From positions 1,586,835 to 1,627,236 of the forward strand of contig CP070775.1 of NCBI GenBank assembly GCA_020346185.1: a stretch of 40,402 bases of DNA. The letters are read 5' to 3'. Below, one piece after another: positions 1-8,444 of the stretch (positions are counted from its first letter, which is position 1; every line of letters begins with the position of its first letter). The notes under the pieces were generated by a model, which worked only from the letters and a program-made list of their open reading frames with translations, made no database searches and was not told the DNA's origin. A program made the position numbers and the translations under genes. The DNA is from Betaproteobacteria bacterium (GTDB lineage: Bacteria; Pseudomonadota; Gammaproteobacteria; Burkholderiales; Eutrophovitaceae).

Positions 1-1238
1 CGACACCGATTTCGGCATTGATCCACGCCGCGACCATGGTGACCGCCGGCATCTTCATGGTGGCACGCATGTCACCGTTGTACGAATGGTCTGAAACCGC
101 GCTGTCTCTGATTCTGATCATTGGCGCGATCACGGCGTTGTTCATGGGCCTGCTGGGTATCGTGCAGAACGATATCAAACGCGTGGTCGCCTATTCGACC
201 TTGTCTCAACTCGGTTATATGACAGTCGCGCTTGGCGCGTCAGCTTACTCGGTCGCAATATTTCATTTGATGACACACGCTTTCTTCAAGGCGTTGCTGT
301 TTCTGGCGGCCGGATCGGTCATCATCGGCATGCACCATGACCAGGACATGCGTCACATGGGCGGGCTGCGGCGGCGCATGCCAATCACCTGGATTACTTC
401 CCTGATCGGTTCATTGGCATTGATCGGGTTCCCGTTTTTCTCCGGGTTCTATTCCAAAGAGAGCATTATTGAAGCGGTGCATTTGTCGGACACGCCAGGT
501 GCCGGGTTGGCCTGGATCGCAGTGACCGCCGGCGTCTTCGTCACCGCCTTGTACACCTTCAGAATGTACTTTCTGGTATTCGAGGGCAAGCCGAGATTTG
601 TGGCTCATCGAACGAGCGAAACCCAGCATGGCGAAGACGCACACGGGTATCACGGACCGGTCGACCCACATGAATCACCGGCTGTCGTCTGGTGGCCTTT
701 GGTGGCACTGGCTGTCCCCTCGATTGTTATTGGCGCGATGGCCATCGGGCCGCTTCTGTTTGGCGGATACTTCGGTGACAGTCTGCAGGTGTTGCCTAAG
801 CACGATGTCGTCGCCAAGATCGGTGAGCATTTTCATGGCTGGCTTGCCATGGGTCTGCACGGATTCATGACGGTGCCTTTCTGGCTGGCAGTGGCGGGTG
901 TCGCACTTGCCTGGTACTTGTATCAGCTCCGTCCGGACATCCCGGTCGACATCCAACGCGCTCTCAGGCCCTTGTATAACCTGCTTGACCAGAAGTACTA
1001 CATGGACCGCTTCAATGACTGGTTCTTTGCTGGCGGAGCCCGTTCCGTCGGTGGTGGCCTGTGGCGCTTCGGTGACGTTGGTGTCATCGATGGCGTGCTG
1101 GTGAACGGATCAGCGAAACTGGTCGGTTGGCTGGCCAGTGTCGCGCGCAAAGTCCAGTCCGGCTTCGTCTATCACTACGCCTTCATGATGATTATCGGCG
1201 TATTCGTGCTGCTCACCTGGTGGTTCTTGAAGATATGA
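1..1238 (+). CDS. nuoL: NADH-quinone oxidoreductase subunit L (5' partial)
   Basis: This is the C-terminal two thirds (about 411 residues) of the complex I membrane subunit NuoL. It is a proton-pumping antiporter-like subunit at the distal end of the membrane arm, with the lateral amphipathic helix at its C-terminus. The reading frame is open from base 3 (T-P-I-S-A-L-I-H-A-A-T-M), a conserved NuoL segment, so the start lies outside the window. The conserved lysine-containing stretch 'NDIKRVVAYSTLSQLGYM' and the histidine-rich 'HLMTHAFFKALLFL' helix are both present. The protein ends in a hydrophobic helix (FMMIIGVFVLLTWWFLKI) typical of the NuoL C-terminus. nuoM follows after 19 bp in the same direction, as in nuo operons. 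Identity is secure; only the truncation by the window edge is unusual. Confidence 0.97.
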   Translation, partial: TPISALIHAATMVTAGIFMVARMSPLYEWSETALSLILIIGAITALFMGLLGIVQNDIKRVVAYSTLSQLGYMTVALGASAYSVAIFHLMTHAFFKALLFLAAGSVIIGMHHDQDMRHMGGLRRRMPITWITSLIGSLALIGFPFFSGFYSKESIIEAVHLSDTPGAGLAWIAVTAGVFVTALYTFRMYFLVFEGKPRFVAHRTSETQHGEDAHGYHGPVDPHESPAVVWWPLVALAVPSIVIGAMAIGPLLFGGYFGDSLQVLPKHDVVAKIGEHFHGWLAMGLHGFMTVPFWLAVAGVALAWYLYQLRPDIPVDIQRALRPLYNLLDQKYYMDRFNDWFFAGGARSVGGGLWRFGDVGVIDGVLVNGSAKLVGWLASVARKVQSGFVYHYAFMMIIGVFVLLTWWFLKI

Positions 1239-1257
1239 ACGGAGTGACGGAATAAGC

Positions 1258-2739
1258 ATGCTTCCCTTTGCCCCGTTGTCCACCGTGATCTGGTTGCCGA
1301 TTATCGCCGGTATCCTGGTGCTGTTTACCGGTTCTGATCGCAATGCCGTGTTGGCTCGCTGGATGGCGCTGATTGGCTCCGTTGCCGGTTTCCTCGTCGC
1401 GCTACCGTTGTGGAATGGATTCGATCGGAACCTGGGTGCCATGCAGTTCCAGGAGTTTCAGCCGTGGATCGAGACCTTCAATATCAATTACCGCCTTGGA
1501 ATCGACGGCATCTCGTTGCTGCTGATTCTGCTCAATTGCCTTACCACGGTTCTGGTGGTCATTGCGGGCTGGAAAGTCATACAAAGCCGCGTAGCACAGT
1601 ACATGGCTGCGTTTCTGATCCTGTCAGGCATGATCAACGGTGTTTTCAGTTCGCTCGACGCAGCGCTGTTCTATGTGTTTTTCGAAGCGACGCTGATCCC
1701 GATGTTCGTGATCATTGGCGTATGGGGTGGCCCCAACCGCGTTTACGCAGCGCTGAAATTTTTCCTGTATACGCTGCTTGGCTCTTTGCTGACATTGGTT
1801 GCACTGATCTATCTGTATAACGCCTCGGGCGGCAGTTTCACTCTGCTTGACTATTACCTGTTACCGATACCGCTCACCGCACAGATATTGATCTTTGTTG
1901 CCCTATTTGCTGCGTTCGCCGTGAAGGTGCCGATGTGGCCGGTGCATACGTGGCTTCCCGACGCGCATGTTGAAGCGCCCACGGGTGGTTCCGTGGTCCT
2001 GGCGGCAATCATGTTGAAGCTCGGGGCCTATGGCTTTATTCGTCTGTCGCTGCCAATCGTGCCTGACGCGAGTCAGTACCTGGCTCCGCTGGTGATCGCA
2101 TTGTCGCTGATCGCGGTTGTCTATATCGGTTTCGTTGCGCTGGTTCAGGCTGACATGAAGAAGCTCATTGCGTACTCATCGATCGCGCACATGGGCTTCG
2201 TCACGCTCGGAATATTCATTTTTAACCCGCACGGCTTGCAGGGCGCGGTAATTCAGATGGTTTCACACGGATTCATTTCCGGAGCTCTGTTCCTGTGCGT
2301 GGGCGTGCTGTATGACCGGTTGCATTCGCGACTGATCGCCGACTATGGCGGCGTGGTCAATCGCATGCCGGTGTTCGCGGCGTTCTTTATGCTGTTTGCG
2401 ATGGCCAACGCGGGATTGCCAGGTACCAGCGGCTTCGTTGGCGAGTTTCTTGTCATCATGGGCACCATGAGCGTCAACTTTTGGTACACGTTTACCGCGG
2501 CAACGACTCTGGTTTTCGGTGCCGCCTACACGCTGTGGATGTACAAGAGGGTTGTGTTCGGCGGCGTGGCGAACGACAAAGTGGCCTCACTTTCCGATAT
2601 TGATCGACGCGAATTTTTCGTTCTCGGCGTACTGGCGATTGCCGTTCTGTGCATCGGCATCTATCCCAAACCGTTGACTGACGTGTTGAACATGTCTGTC
2701 GCTGGATTACTAGAGTACGTGGCGGTTTCAAAATTGTGA
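1258..2739 (+). CDS. nuoM: NADH-quinone oxidoreductase subunit M
   Basis: NuoM is a proton-translocating, antiporter-like membrane subunit of complex I. The 493-residue length is normal for the family. The product is strongly hydrophobic with about 14 predicted membrane helices. It carries the family glutamate in 'FEATLIPMFVIIGVWGG', the discontinuous-helix motif 'VHTWLPDAHVEAPTGGS' and the lysine segment 'QADMKKLIAYSSIAHMGF'. The ATG is preceded by a purine-rich GGAGTGACGGA ribosome-binding site. It lies between nuoL (19 bp upstream) and nuoN (59 bp downstream) and is presumably cotranscribed with them. No lesion was seen. Confidence 0.97.
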   Translation: MLPFAPLSTVIWLPIIAGILVLFTGSDRNAVLARWMALIGSVAGFLVALPLWNGFDRNLGAMQFQEFQPWIETFNINYRLGIDGISLLLILLNCLTTVLVVIAGWKVIQSRVAQYMAAFLILSGMINGVFSSLDAALFYVFFEATLIPMFVIIGVWGGPNRVYAALKFFLYTLLGSLLTLVALIYLYNASGGSFTLLDYYLLPIPLTAQILIFVALFAAFAVKVPMWPVHTWLPDAHVEAPTGGSVVLAAIMLKLGAYGFIRLSLPIVPDASQYLAPLVIALSLIAVVYIGFVALVQADMKKLIAYSSIAHMGFVTLGIFIFNPHGLQGAVIQMVSHGFISGALFLCVGVLYDRLHSRLIADYGGVVNRMPVFAAFFMLFAMANAGLPGTSGFVGEFLVIMGTMSVNFWYTFTAATTLVFGAAYTLWMYKRVVFGGVANDKVASLSDIDRREFFVLGVLAIAVLCIGIYPKPLTDVLNMSVAGLLEYVAVSKL

Positions 2740-2798
2740 GTGCCGGAAATTACAAGTGCGAACCGAGAAGGCTGGCAAAGTATAGACTTTAGTCTGGA

Positions 2799-4268
2799 AT
2801 GAAGATGGAATTTTCAATCATGGATCTGGCTCCCGCCTCAGCAGAAATTTTTCTGCTTGCCGCGGTGTGCGTGATTCTTGTCGCTGATCTGTTTGTTTCC
2901 GATGAGCGCCGGTATCTGACGTACGGCTTGACGCAGGTCGCTCTGGTTGTAACCGCGTTCCTAACAGCCGGTGGAATAGACTCGGCACCGGTCTATGCGT
3001 TCAGCGGCATGTTCGTCGGCGACGCATTCAGTAGCGTCCTGAAGGCTGGCGTGTGCCTGACTGTTGCTATCGGACTGGTCTATTCGCGTTCGTATCTTGA
3101 ACCGCGCGGGATGTACCGGGGCGAGTATTTCGTTCTGGCGCTGTTTGCGACGCTTGGCATGATGGTGATGATCTCTGCTAATCACTTTCTTGCCCTTTAT
3201 CTCGGGCTGGAACTGCTGAGTTTGAGCCTGTATGCAATGGTGGCGCTGGCGCGCGACTCCGCCAGAAGCACTGAAGCCGCCATGAAGTACTTTGTCCTCG
3301 GCGCCTTGGCATCGGGCATGCTGTTGTACGGCATGTCGATGGTTTATGGCGCGACTGCATCGCTGGCAATTGGCGATGTGATTGCCGCCATTCAATCGGG
3401 CGATGCGAATTCGACCATCCTCAAGTTCGGCCTGGTCTTCATTGTTGCCGGAATCGGTTTCAAGCTCGGCGCGGTGCCGTTCCACATGTGGGTGCCAGAC
3501 GTCTACCATGGTGCACCGACCGCGGTGACACTGATGATCGGCACGGCGCCGAAACTGGCGGCATTTGCCTTTATTGTGCGTATGTTGGTGGAGGCCTTGG
3601 GTGACGAACAGCTGGTTGTCGAGTGGCGCCAGATGCTGGTACTGATGTCGGTCGCATCACTTGTCGTCGGCAACGTCGTAGCGATTGCCCAGACCAACTT
3701 GAAACGCATGTTGGCGTATTCGACCATCTCCCACATGGGCTTTCTGCTTCTCGGTGTATTGTCGGGAGACATCGATGGTTACAGCGCCGCGATGTTCTAC
3801 GTTTCGGTATACGTGATCATGGGACTCGGTGCGTTCGGCATGATCCTGCTCATGTCGCGCAAGGGCCATGAGGCAGAAGAGCTGGAAGATCTCAAAGGTC
3901 TCAGTCAGCGTCATCCGTGGTACGCATTTATCATGCTGGTCGTGATGTTTTCCATGGCCGGAGTGCCGCCCACGGTGGGATTCTGGGCAAAGCTTTCCGT
4001 GCTTCAGGCGGTGGTGTCGATCGGCTATGTCTGGCTGGCTGTGGTCGCTGTGCTGTTTTCACTGGTCGGCGCGTTCTACTACTTGCGGGTCGTGAAACTG
4101 ATGTTCTTTGATGAACCGTCGCAGCAAGAGGTGATGCAGGTCGGTGTCGGTAGTGGCGTGTTGATGTCTGCGAACGGCATCGCAGTGCTCGCGCTTGGCA
4201 TGATGCCAGGAGCCCTTCTCGCAATCTGCGAACGGGCTATCACCATGTCACTGCGCGTGGCGACATGA
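2799..4268 (+). CDS. nuoN: NADH-quinone oxidoreductase subunit N
   Basis: NuoN is the third antiporter-like subunit of the complex I membrane arm. At 489 residues it is full length and hydrophobic throughout. Family motifs include '[16 protein letters not shown]' with the membrane glutamate, '[20 protein letters not shown]' and '[19 protein letters not shown]'. Two nearby ATGs (2799 and 2805) could start the protein and neither has a strong Shine-Dalgarno; 2799 is chosen as the first. Its stop overlaps the start of the Nudix hydrolase gene by 4 bp (ATGA), which suggests translational coupling. Confidence 0.96.
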   Translation: MKMEFSIMDLAPASAEIFLLAAVCVILVADLFVSDERRYLTYGLTQVALVVTAFLTAGGIDSAPVYAFSGMFVGDAFSSVLKAGVCLTVAIGLVYSRSYLEPRGMYRGEYFVLALFATLGMMVMISANHFLALYLGLELLSLSLYAMVALARDSARSTEAAMKYFVLGALASGMLLYGMSMVYGATASLAIGDVIAAIQSGDANSTILKFGLVFIVAGIGFKLGAVPFHMWVPDVYHGAPTAVTLMIGTAPKLAAFAFIVRMLVEALGDEQLVVEWRQMLVLMSVASLVVGNVVAIAQTNLKRMLAYSTISHMGFLLLGVLSGDIDGYSAAMFYVSVYVIMGLGAFGMILLMSRKGHEAEELEDLKGLSQRHPWYAFIMLVVMFSMAGVPPTVGFWAKLSVLQAVVSIGYVWLAVVAVLFSLVGAFYYLRVVKLMFFDEPSQQEVMQVGVGSGVLMSANGIAVLALGMMPGALLAICERAITMSLRVAT

Positions 4269-4813
4269 GTCGCGATTTCACAGAAACCAAGAAATGCTCG
4301 AAGCTCGTCTATTCCGGCCGGATGCTCAACGTCCGCGAAGATGAGGTGTTCCTACCCGACGGAAAGACTGCCAGACGCGAGTACATTGTCCACCCGGGTG
4401 CAGCTTTGATCTTGCCGATCTTTGAAGACAACTCGGTCTTGTTGGAGCGGCAATACCGCTATGCCGTGGCACAGCATTGTTATGAACTGCCGGCGGGGAA
4501 GCTCGAGCGCGATGAACCGCCACTGGATACTGCCAAGCGCGAATTGCTCGAAGAAACCGGCTATGTTGCCGCGCAATGGACTACCGTTTGCACTATGATG
4601 CCATGCATCGGCTATTCCGATGAGCATATCGAATGCTTCCTTGCGCGCGATTTGACTTACCGAGGTGCGTCGCTCGATGAGGGCGAATTTCTCGAAACGC
4701 TGCGGCTACCGCTTCTCGAGGCACTGGAGTGGGTGCGCAACGGAAAGATACGCGACTCGAAGACCATGCTTGGGCTGTTATGGTTCGACCGCATCCTGAA
4801 CGACGGCTGGTGA
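4265..4813 (+). CDS. Nudix hydrolase, ADP-ribose pyrophosphatase (NudF-like)
   Basis: This 182-residue protein has a perfect Nudix box, GX5EX7REUXEEXGU, at residues 78-100 (G78 through REL and EETGY100). The box coordinates Mg2+ for cleavage of nucleoside diphosphates linked to another moiety. The preceding '[21 protein letters not shown]' region matches ADP-ribose pyrophosphatases (NudF/YjhB-like group), so ADP-ribose or a related NDP-sugar is the likely substrate; this is inference from family resemblance. The ATG overlaps the nuoN stop (ATGA), placing it at the end of the complex I operon, an arrangement known in Proteobacteria. The protein should be cytosolic, as there is no signal peptide. 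Confidence 0.9.
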   Translation: MSRDFTETKKCSKLVYSGRMLNVREDEVFLPDGKTARREYIVHPGAALILPIFEDNSVLLERQYRYAVAQHCYELPAGKLERDEPPLDTAKRELLEETGYVAAQWTTVCTMMPCIGYSDEHIECFLARDLTYRGASLDEGEFLETLRLPLLEALEWVRNGKIRDSKTMLGLLWFDRILNDGW

Positions 4814-4830
4814 GTCACCGTCAGTAGTGG

Positions 4831-6830
4831 CTAAGCCATTGATTCTTTGACTATCATTGTGGCGCCCTGCAGTGTGATGAGCGGGCCAGGTCGCGCTATA
4901 TAATGACCCTGCGCGTACTCGATGCCAAGCGCGCGCAGCTCGGACAGTACGTTCGGTGACTCGACTTTCTCAGCTATCACTTCCTTGTTGAGACCTCTAG
5001 TGACATCACACAGGGCGCGCATATACAGGCGGCTCGCGTTATCGTTGGGTAGGTCGCGCACCAGAGATCCATCGACTTTGAGATAGTCGACATCAAATTG
5101 CTTGAGGTAGTACATCGAGCTGAATCCGACGCCAAGATTGTCTAGCGTGCATCTGCGGCCGGCATCTTTCAGAAAGGCAGTAATCTTCTTCGCCATTACA
5201 ACGTTGGACATGGCTGTCGTTTCGGAAACTTCGAAAACCAGCCGGCTGGGGTCGAATGACACCGAGCTTAATGCCGCGTGTAATCGTGGATGCCAGAACG
5301 GATCCATAACGCTGCTGCGTGACAGATTAGTAAAGTAGCTGACGTTGTTCGATGTTCCGCCTTCCCTGTCTAGATATGCGATGACTTTTTCAACGACACG
5401 AAGATCAATCTCCTGCGCTAGGCCGACTGAATCAGCGGCGCTGATGAACTGCCGCGGCTCGATGACCTCGCCACTGCGCCTGACAATGCGCGCGAGAAGC
5501 TCTTTGCACTTGGCCCCCGATGTTGTTAGGCTGATCATGTCCTGGGCATAGAGCACCAGCCTGTCTTCATCGAGCGCGCCACGCAGTTCTCGCTTCCAGT
5601 ATGCGCGCCGATCCATTAGCTCTGCTTCGGCCTACCCCAGTTGATACGTGACGAGGTCGTCACCGCCATTGGCTTGTGTTTCTTTCACCGCGTGTTCAAC
5701 GTTGTCGAGCAATGTTGCGATTTCGCCACCTTGCGACCGATACATGGCTATACCGAAGAGCCAGTAACGCGCATGAGCGCTGGTGATCGCGCCAGCTTCG
5801 GCGCAAACTGACGCAAGGCGTGTAGTATCGATTGGGCGAGCGATTCGGCATGCTGGCTGTTGGCATTGGTCAAATGCACCGCGAACTGATCGCCGTTATC
5901 CCGATAGACGGTGGCTTCCTCGTCACCAACTAGGTCGCGCATAATGCCGGCCACTGCAATCAGCAACTGGTCTCCGGCGCGATGCCCGTAGTTTTCATTG
6001 AAGCGTCTGAAATGGTCTATATCGATGCGCAGCAGAGCGCCGAATTCGCCGTTTTTCAGCGCTTGCTGCACGTCGCACATCAAACTGACCTGATTGGGCA
6101 GGCCGGTGAGCGCATCATGAGTGGCAAGGTGCTCTATTTGCAGTGCGGCGCGGCGTTGTTCGGTCACATTTCTTGCGGTGCCGCGCAAGCCGATGATGCG
6201 TCCGTTGTCGTGCCATACGCGCGCGTTATGCCTACCAGCGGTTGCTGCCGTCGGAGGCGATTAGATGCGTCAGGTAGTCCCTTACCTCACCTTCCTTGCG
6301 CAACGTCGACAAAAAATGCCGGTTGGAAACATGTGAGGGTCTTGCCTCGAAATCAAAGAAGCATCTTCCGATCAAGGCGGCGGGTTCCAATCCGAAGATG
6401 TCGACGGTACCGTTGTTCAGATAGGTAAAGCGGCCGATGGCATCGGTTGTCCAGATCAAGTCGTGCGATGTTTCGACCAGGTCTCGATAACGCGACTCGC
6501 TTTCAATCAGCAGCTGAATGATGCGTCTCTTTTCCTTGATTTCCTGGCGTGCCCGCGCGAGCTCGTCGTATTCCGAGCCCTGTTTACGGAGATCCGAGTT
6601 GACGCTGCCTGCTAGTTTATCAACAATCTCGCGGGCATAGCGACGGTGCCCGCCCTCGGTGCGTCTGGCAACCAGTACGCCCTGAGCGTCCCAGCGCCGC
6701 AGTTTCTGTTCCGCGATGCCCAACTTTGCGGCAGCTTCCTGGATCTTGTACTCAGACAAGCCGTGTGGGCCGGTGCGAGTACGCCGCGCCGGCGTCGATG
6801 GGTCAATCGGTCAATCGGTATCGAACTCAT
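4831..6830 (-). pseudogene. MerR-HTH / PAS / GGDEF / EAL regulator, multiply disrupted
   Basis: This was one long reading frame of about 660 codons and is now split. From the ATG at 6830 the order is: a short leader; a MerR-type helix-turn-helix (IQEAAAKLGIAEQKLRRWD, then EGGHRRY); a coiled linker; a PAS sensor domain (SRYRDLVETSHDLIWTTD); a GGDEF domain; and an EAL domain ending at 4831. Lesions: an 8-bp tandem duplication at 6801-6816 shifts the frame directly after the start; a 1-base shift lies near 6231-6237; another lies near 5755-5759; and an in-frame TAG at 5634-5632 separates GGDEF from EAL. Several active-site motifs are also degenerate: GGDEF reads NGDQF, the EAL signature reads ELL, DDFG reads DNLG and AEGVE reads AEKVE. 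So even the ancestor may have been a non-catalytic c-di-GMP-type effector. A TTG at 6759 could restart the MerR-PAS piece. The stop of the upstream 72-residue ORF overlaps its ATG. Confidence 0.85.
6801..6816 (+). repeat. 8-bp tandem duplication GGTCAATC x2
   Basis: GGTCAATC occurs twice, head to tail, at 6801-6808 and 6809-6816. Removing one copy joins the ATG at 6830 in frame (M-S-S-I-P-I-D-P-S-T-P-A-R) to the MerR-type HTH coding frame, which otherwise lacks an ATG. This is seen directly in the sequence and is the signature of a slipped-strand insertion. Confidence 0.9.
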
Positions 6831-7048
6831 TAGTGCAGATCACCTCTCGCAAGAAGTTCGTTTTGTCGCGACACAATTCTTTGTATCAACTTCAGGTCGC
6901 GCGGAGACAGGCGCAGCGCGGTATCAACCCATGATTCGACGACATTATTCAATTCTTCGTAGTCGAGCTTGTGTACGCTGCGTCTCGCAGCGGCTAAACC
7001 GACAAGGCCATTACTGATGCGTCGTCGAGACTGAATGTAAGTGGCCAC
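6830..7048 (-). CDS. Unknown 72-residue protein coupled to the MerR-PAS-GGDEF-EAL gene
   Basis: I do not recognise this small protein. It starts at an ATG (7048) and is basic in its first third. The rest is helical and charged, with the segment 'DYEELNNVVESWVDTALRLS' followed by 'PRDLKLIQRIVSRQNELLA', a composition typical of a folded cytosolic helical protein. Its TAA stop shares a base with the ATG of the downstream regulator (TAATG at 6832-6828). This coupling argues that both were translated as one operon, and is the main reason to call the ORF real. It lies 102 bp downstream of the sugar dehydrogenase gene in the same direction. Confidence 0.6.
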   Translation of the reverse strand: MATYIQSRRRISNGLVGLAAARRSVHKLDYEELNNVVESWVDTALRLSPRDLKLIQRIVSRQNELLARGDLH

Positions 7049-7150
7049 TTCGACGCTGACAGCTGTGTGCGGGACGCTGTTCCAACCAAGCGCACCTGAC
7101 TTTGATACACAGACACATGTTTCTCGTGTGAGTCTGGAATGCGCCGCCGG

Positions 7151-8245
7151 TCAGCCTTGGTAGCTGATGCGGTAAACCACTCCGAGATAGTCGTCAGATA
7201 CCAGCAAGGCTCCGTCGGGCATGACCAGAATATCCACCGGCCGTCCCCATGAAACTTCGTTCTGCACCCAGCCTTCGACGAAACTTTCGTATTTGGTGAC
7301 CTCCCCTTCGGTGATCTCAACGCTGACAACACGATAACCGTTTTTCTTGGACCGGTTCCACGAGCCGTGCTGGGCGATGAAAATGCGGTTGCGGTATGGC
7401 TCGGGGAACGTGGTGCCGGTGTAGAAGCGCATACCATTTGGTGCAACGTGTCCACCTTGCTTCAGCACCGGTGGGGTGAAGTCCCGGCAGTCATTCTTGC
7501 CACCGAATTCGGGGTCGGGCGTGTCACCCTGATGGCAATACGGATAGCCGAAATGCAGTCCGGCTTTGGTGGCGTGGTTGAGTTCGTCTGATGGCACGTC
7601 ATCGCCCATCCAGTCGCGCCCATGATCGTTGAACCATAACTCTTTGGTCTGCGGGTGCCAATCGAAGCCAACCGAGTTGCGTATGCCGCGAGCAAACGTT
7701 TCCAGATTGCTGCCGTCGGAATCGACCCGCATGATGACAGCGTATCGGTCGGCATCGGGTGCGCAGATGTTGCATGGTGCGCCGACCGGAACATACAGCT
7801 TGCCGTCTGGCCCGAAAGCGATGAATTTCCAGCCGTGATGCCGGTCGTTCGGGAATGCGTCGCTCACCGTGACTGGCTCGGGTGGATCGTCGAGCCGGTC
7901 CTCGATGCCGTCATAGCGGATGATGCGGCTGATCTCGGCGACGTATAGCGAGCCGTTGCGAAAGGCGACGCCGTTTGGCGAATTCAACCCTCTGGCAATG
8001 GTGTACGTCTTGTCCGACTTTCCATCGCCATTGGAATCCACCAGCGCATAAACCGCGCCTCGCGCCCGGGTCCCGACGAATACGGTTCCCTTGTCCCCCA
8101 GCGCCAGTGACCTTGCATCGCGCACCCCATCAGCAAATACCTCAATGGCAAATCCCGGCGGCAGACGCAGTTTCTCCAGTTGTGGCGCGGCTATGGTGAT
8201 GGTAGTTGCGCACATCGACGCAAGAACCACTAAATAACGAATCAT
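7151..8245 (-). CDS. PQQ-type glucose/sorbosone dehydrogenase-like secreted protein
   Basis: This is a 364-residue six-bladed beta-propeller of the glucose/sorbosone dehydrogenase family, periplasmic enzymes that usually oxidise aldoses or sorbosone using PQQ. The start is set at the ATG at 8245 because a GGGAGAGG ribosome-binding site precedes it and a signal peptide follows (MIRYLVVLASMCATTITIAAP). A longer frame from 8290 would bury that signal. Family landmarks are 'LRLPPGFAIEVFADGV' near the mature N-terminus, 'NSPNGVAFRNGSLYVAE', 'HHGWKFIAFGPDGKLYV', 'GIRNSVGFDWHP' and 'GDDVPSDELN'. The C-terminal 'SWGRPVDILVMPDGALLVSDD' blade is typical. The substrate cannot be told from sequence. The gene is divergent from htpG across a 199-bp spacer. 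Confidence 0.85.
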   Translation of the reverse strand: MIRYLVVLASMCATTITIAAPQLEKLRLPPGFAIEVFADGVRDARSLALGDKGTVFVGTRARGAVYALVDSNGDGKSDKTYTIARGLNSPNGVAFRNGSLYVAEISRIIRYDGIEDRLDDPPEPVTVSDAFPNDRHHGWKFIAFGPDGKLYVPVGAPCNICAPDADRYAVIMRVDSDGSNLETFARGIRNSVGFDWHPQTKELWFNDHGRDWMGDDVPSDELNHATKAGLHFGYPYCHQGDTPDPEFGGKNDCRDFTPPVLKQGGHVAPNGMRFYTGTTFPEPYRNRIFIAQHGSWNRSKKNGYRVVSVEITEGEVTKYESFVEGWVQNEVSWGRPVDILVMPDGALLVSDDYLGVVYRISYQG

Positions 8246-8365
8246 GCATCCTCTCCCGTAAAACAACATTTCTTGATATCTTGGCGCCAATCCGGCTGCG
8301 GGGCAGCGGTCGAGCGCGGAACTTCAGAGAAGACTCCGCCATCTGTGCTAGGTTCCCTCGCGGGC

Positions 8366-8394
8366 CTTGAAATTGGGTTGGCCAAACCCCAATT
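8366..8394 (+). promoter_or_regulatory. Sigma-32 heat-shock promoter of htpG
   Basis: CTTGAAA at 8366-8372 and CCCCAATT at 8387-8394, separated by 14 bp, match the sigma-32 (RpoH) consensus TTGAAA-N(11-16)-CCCCATNT almost exactly. The site lies 51 bp before the htpG start, which fits heat-shock control of a known RpoH regulon member. Confidence 0.88.
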
Positions 8395-8444
8395 CCACCA
8401 CGTTTGCTGGCGCTAACCAACATTGAGGGAGTACCTTACCGGCC

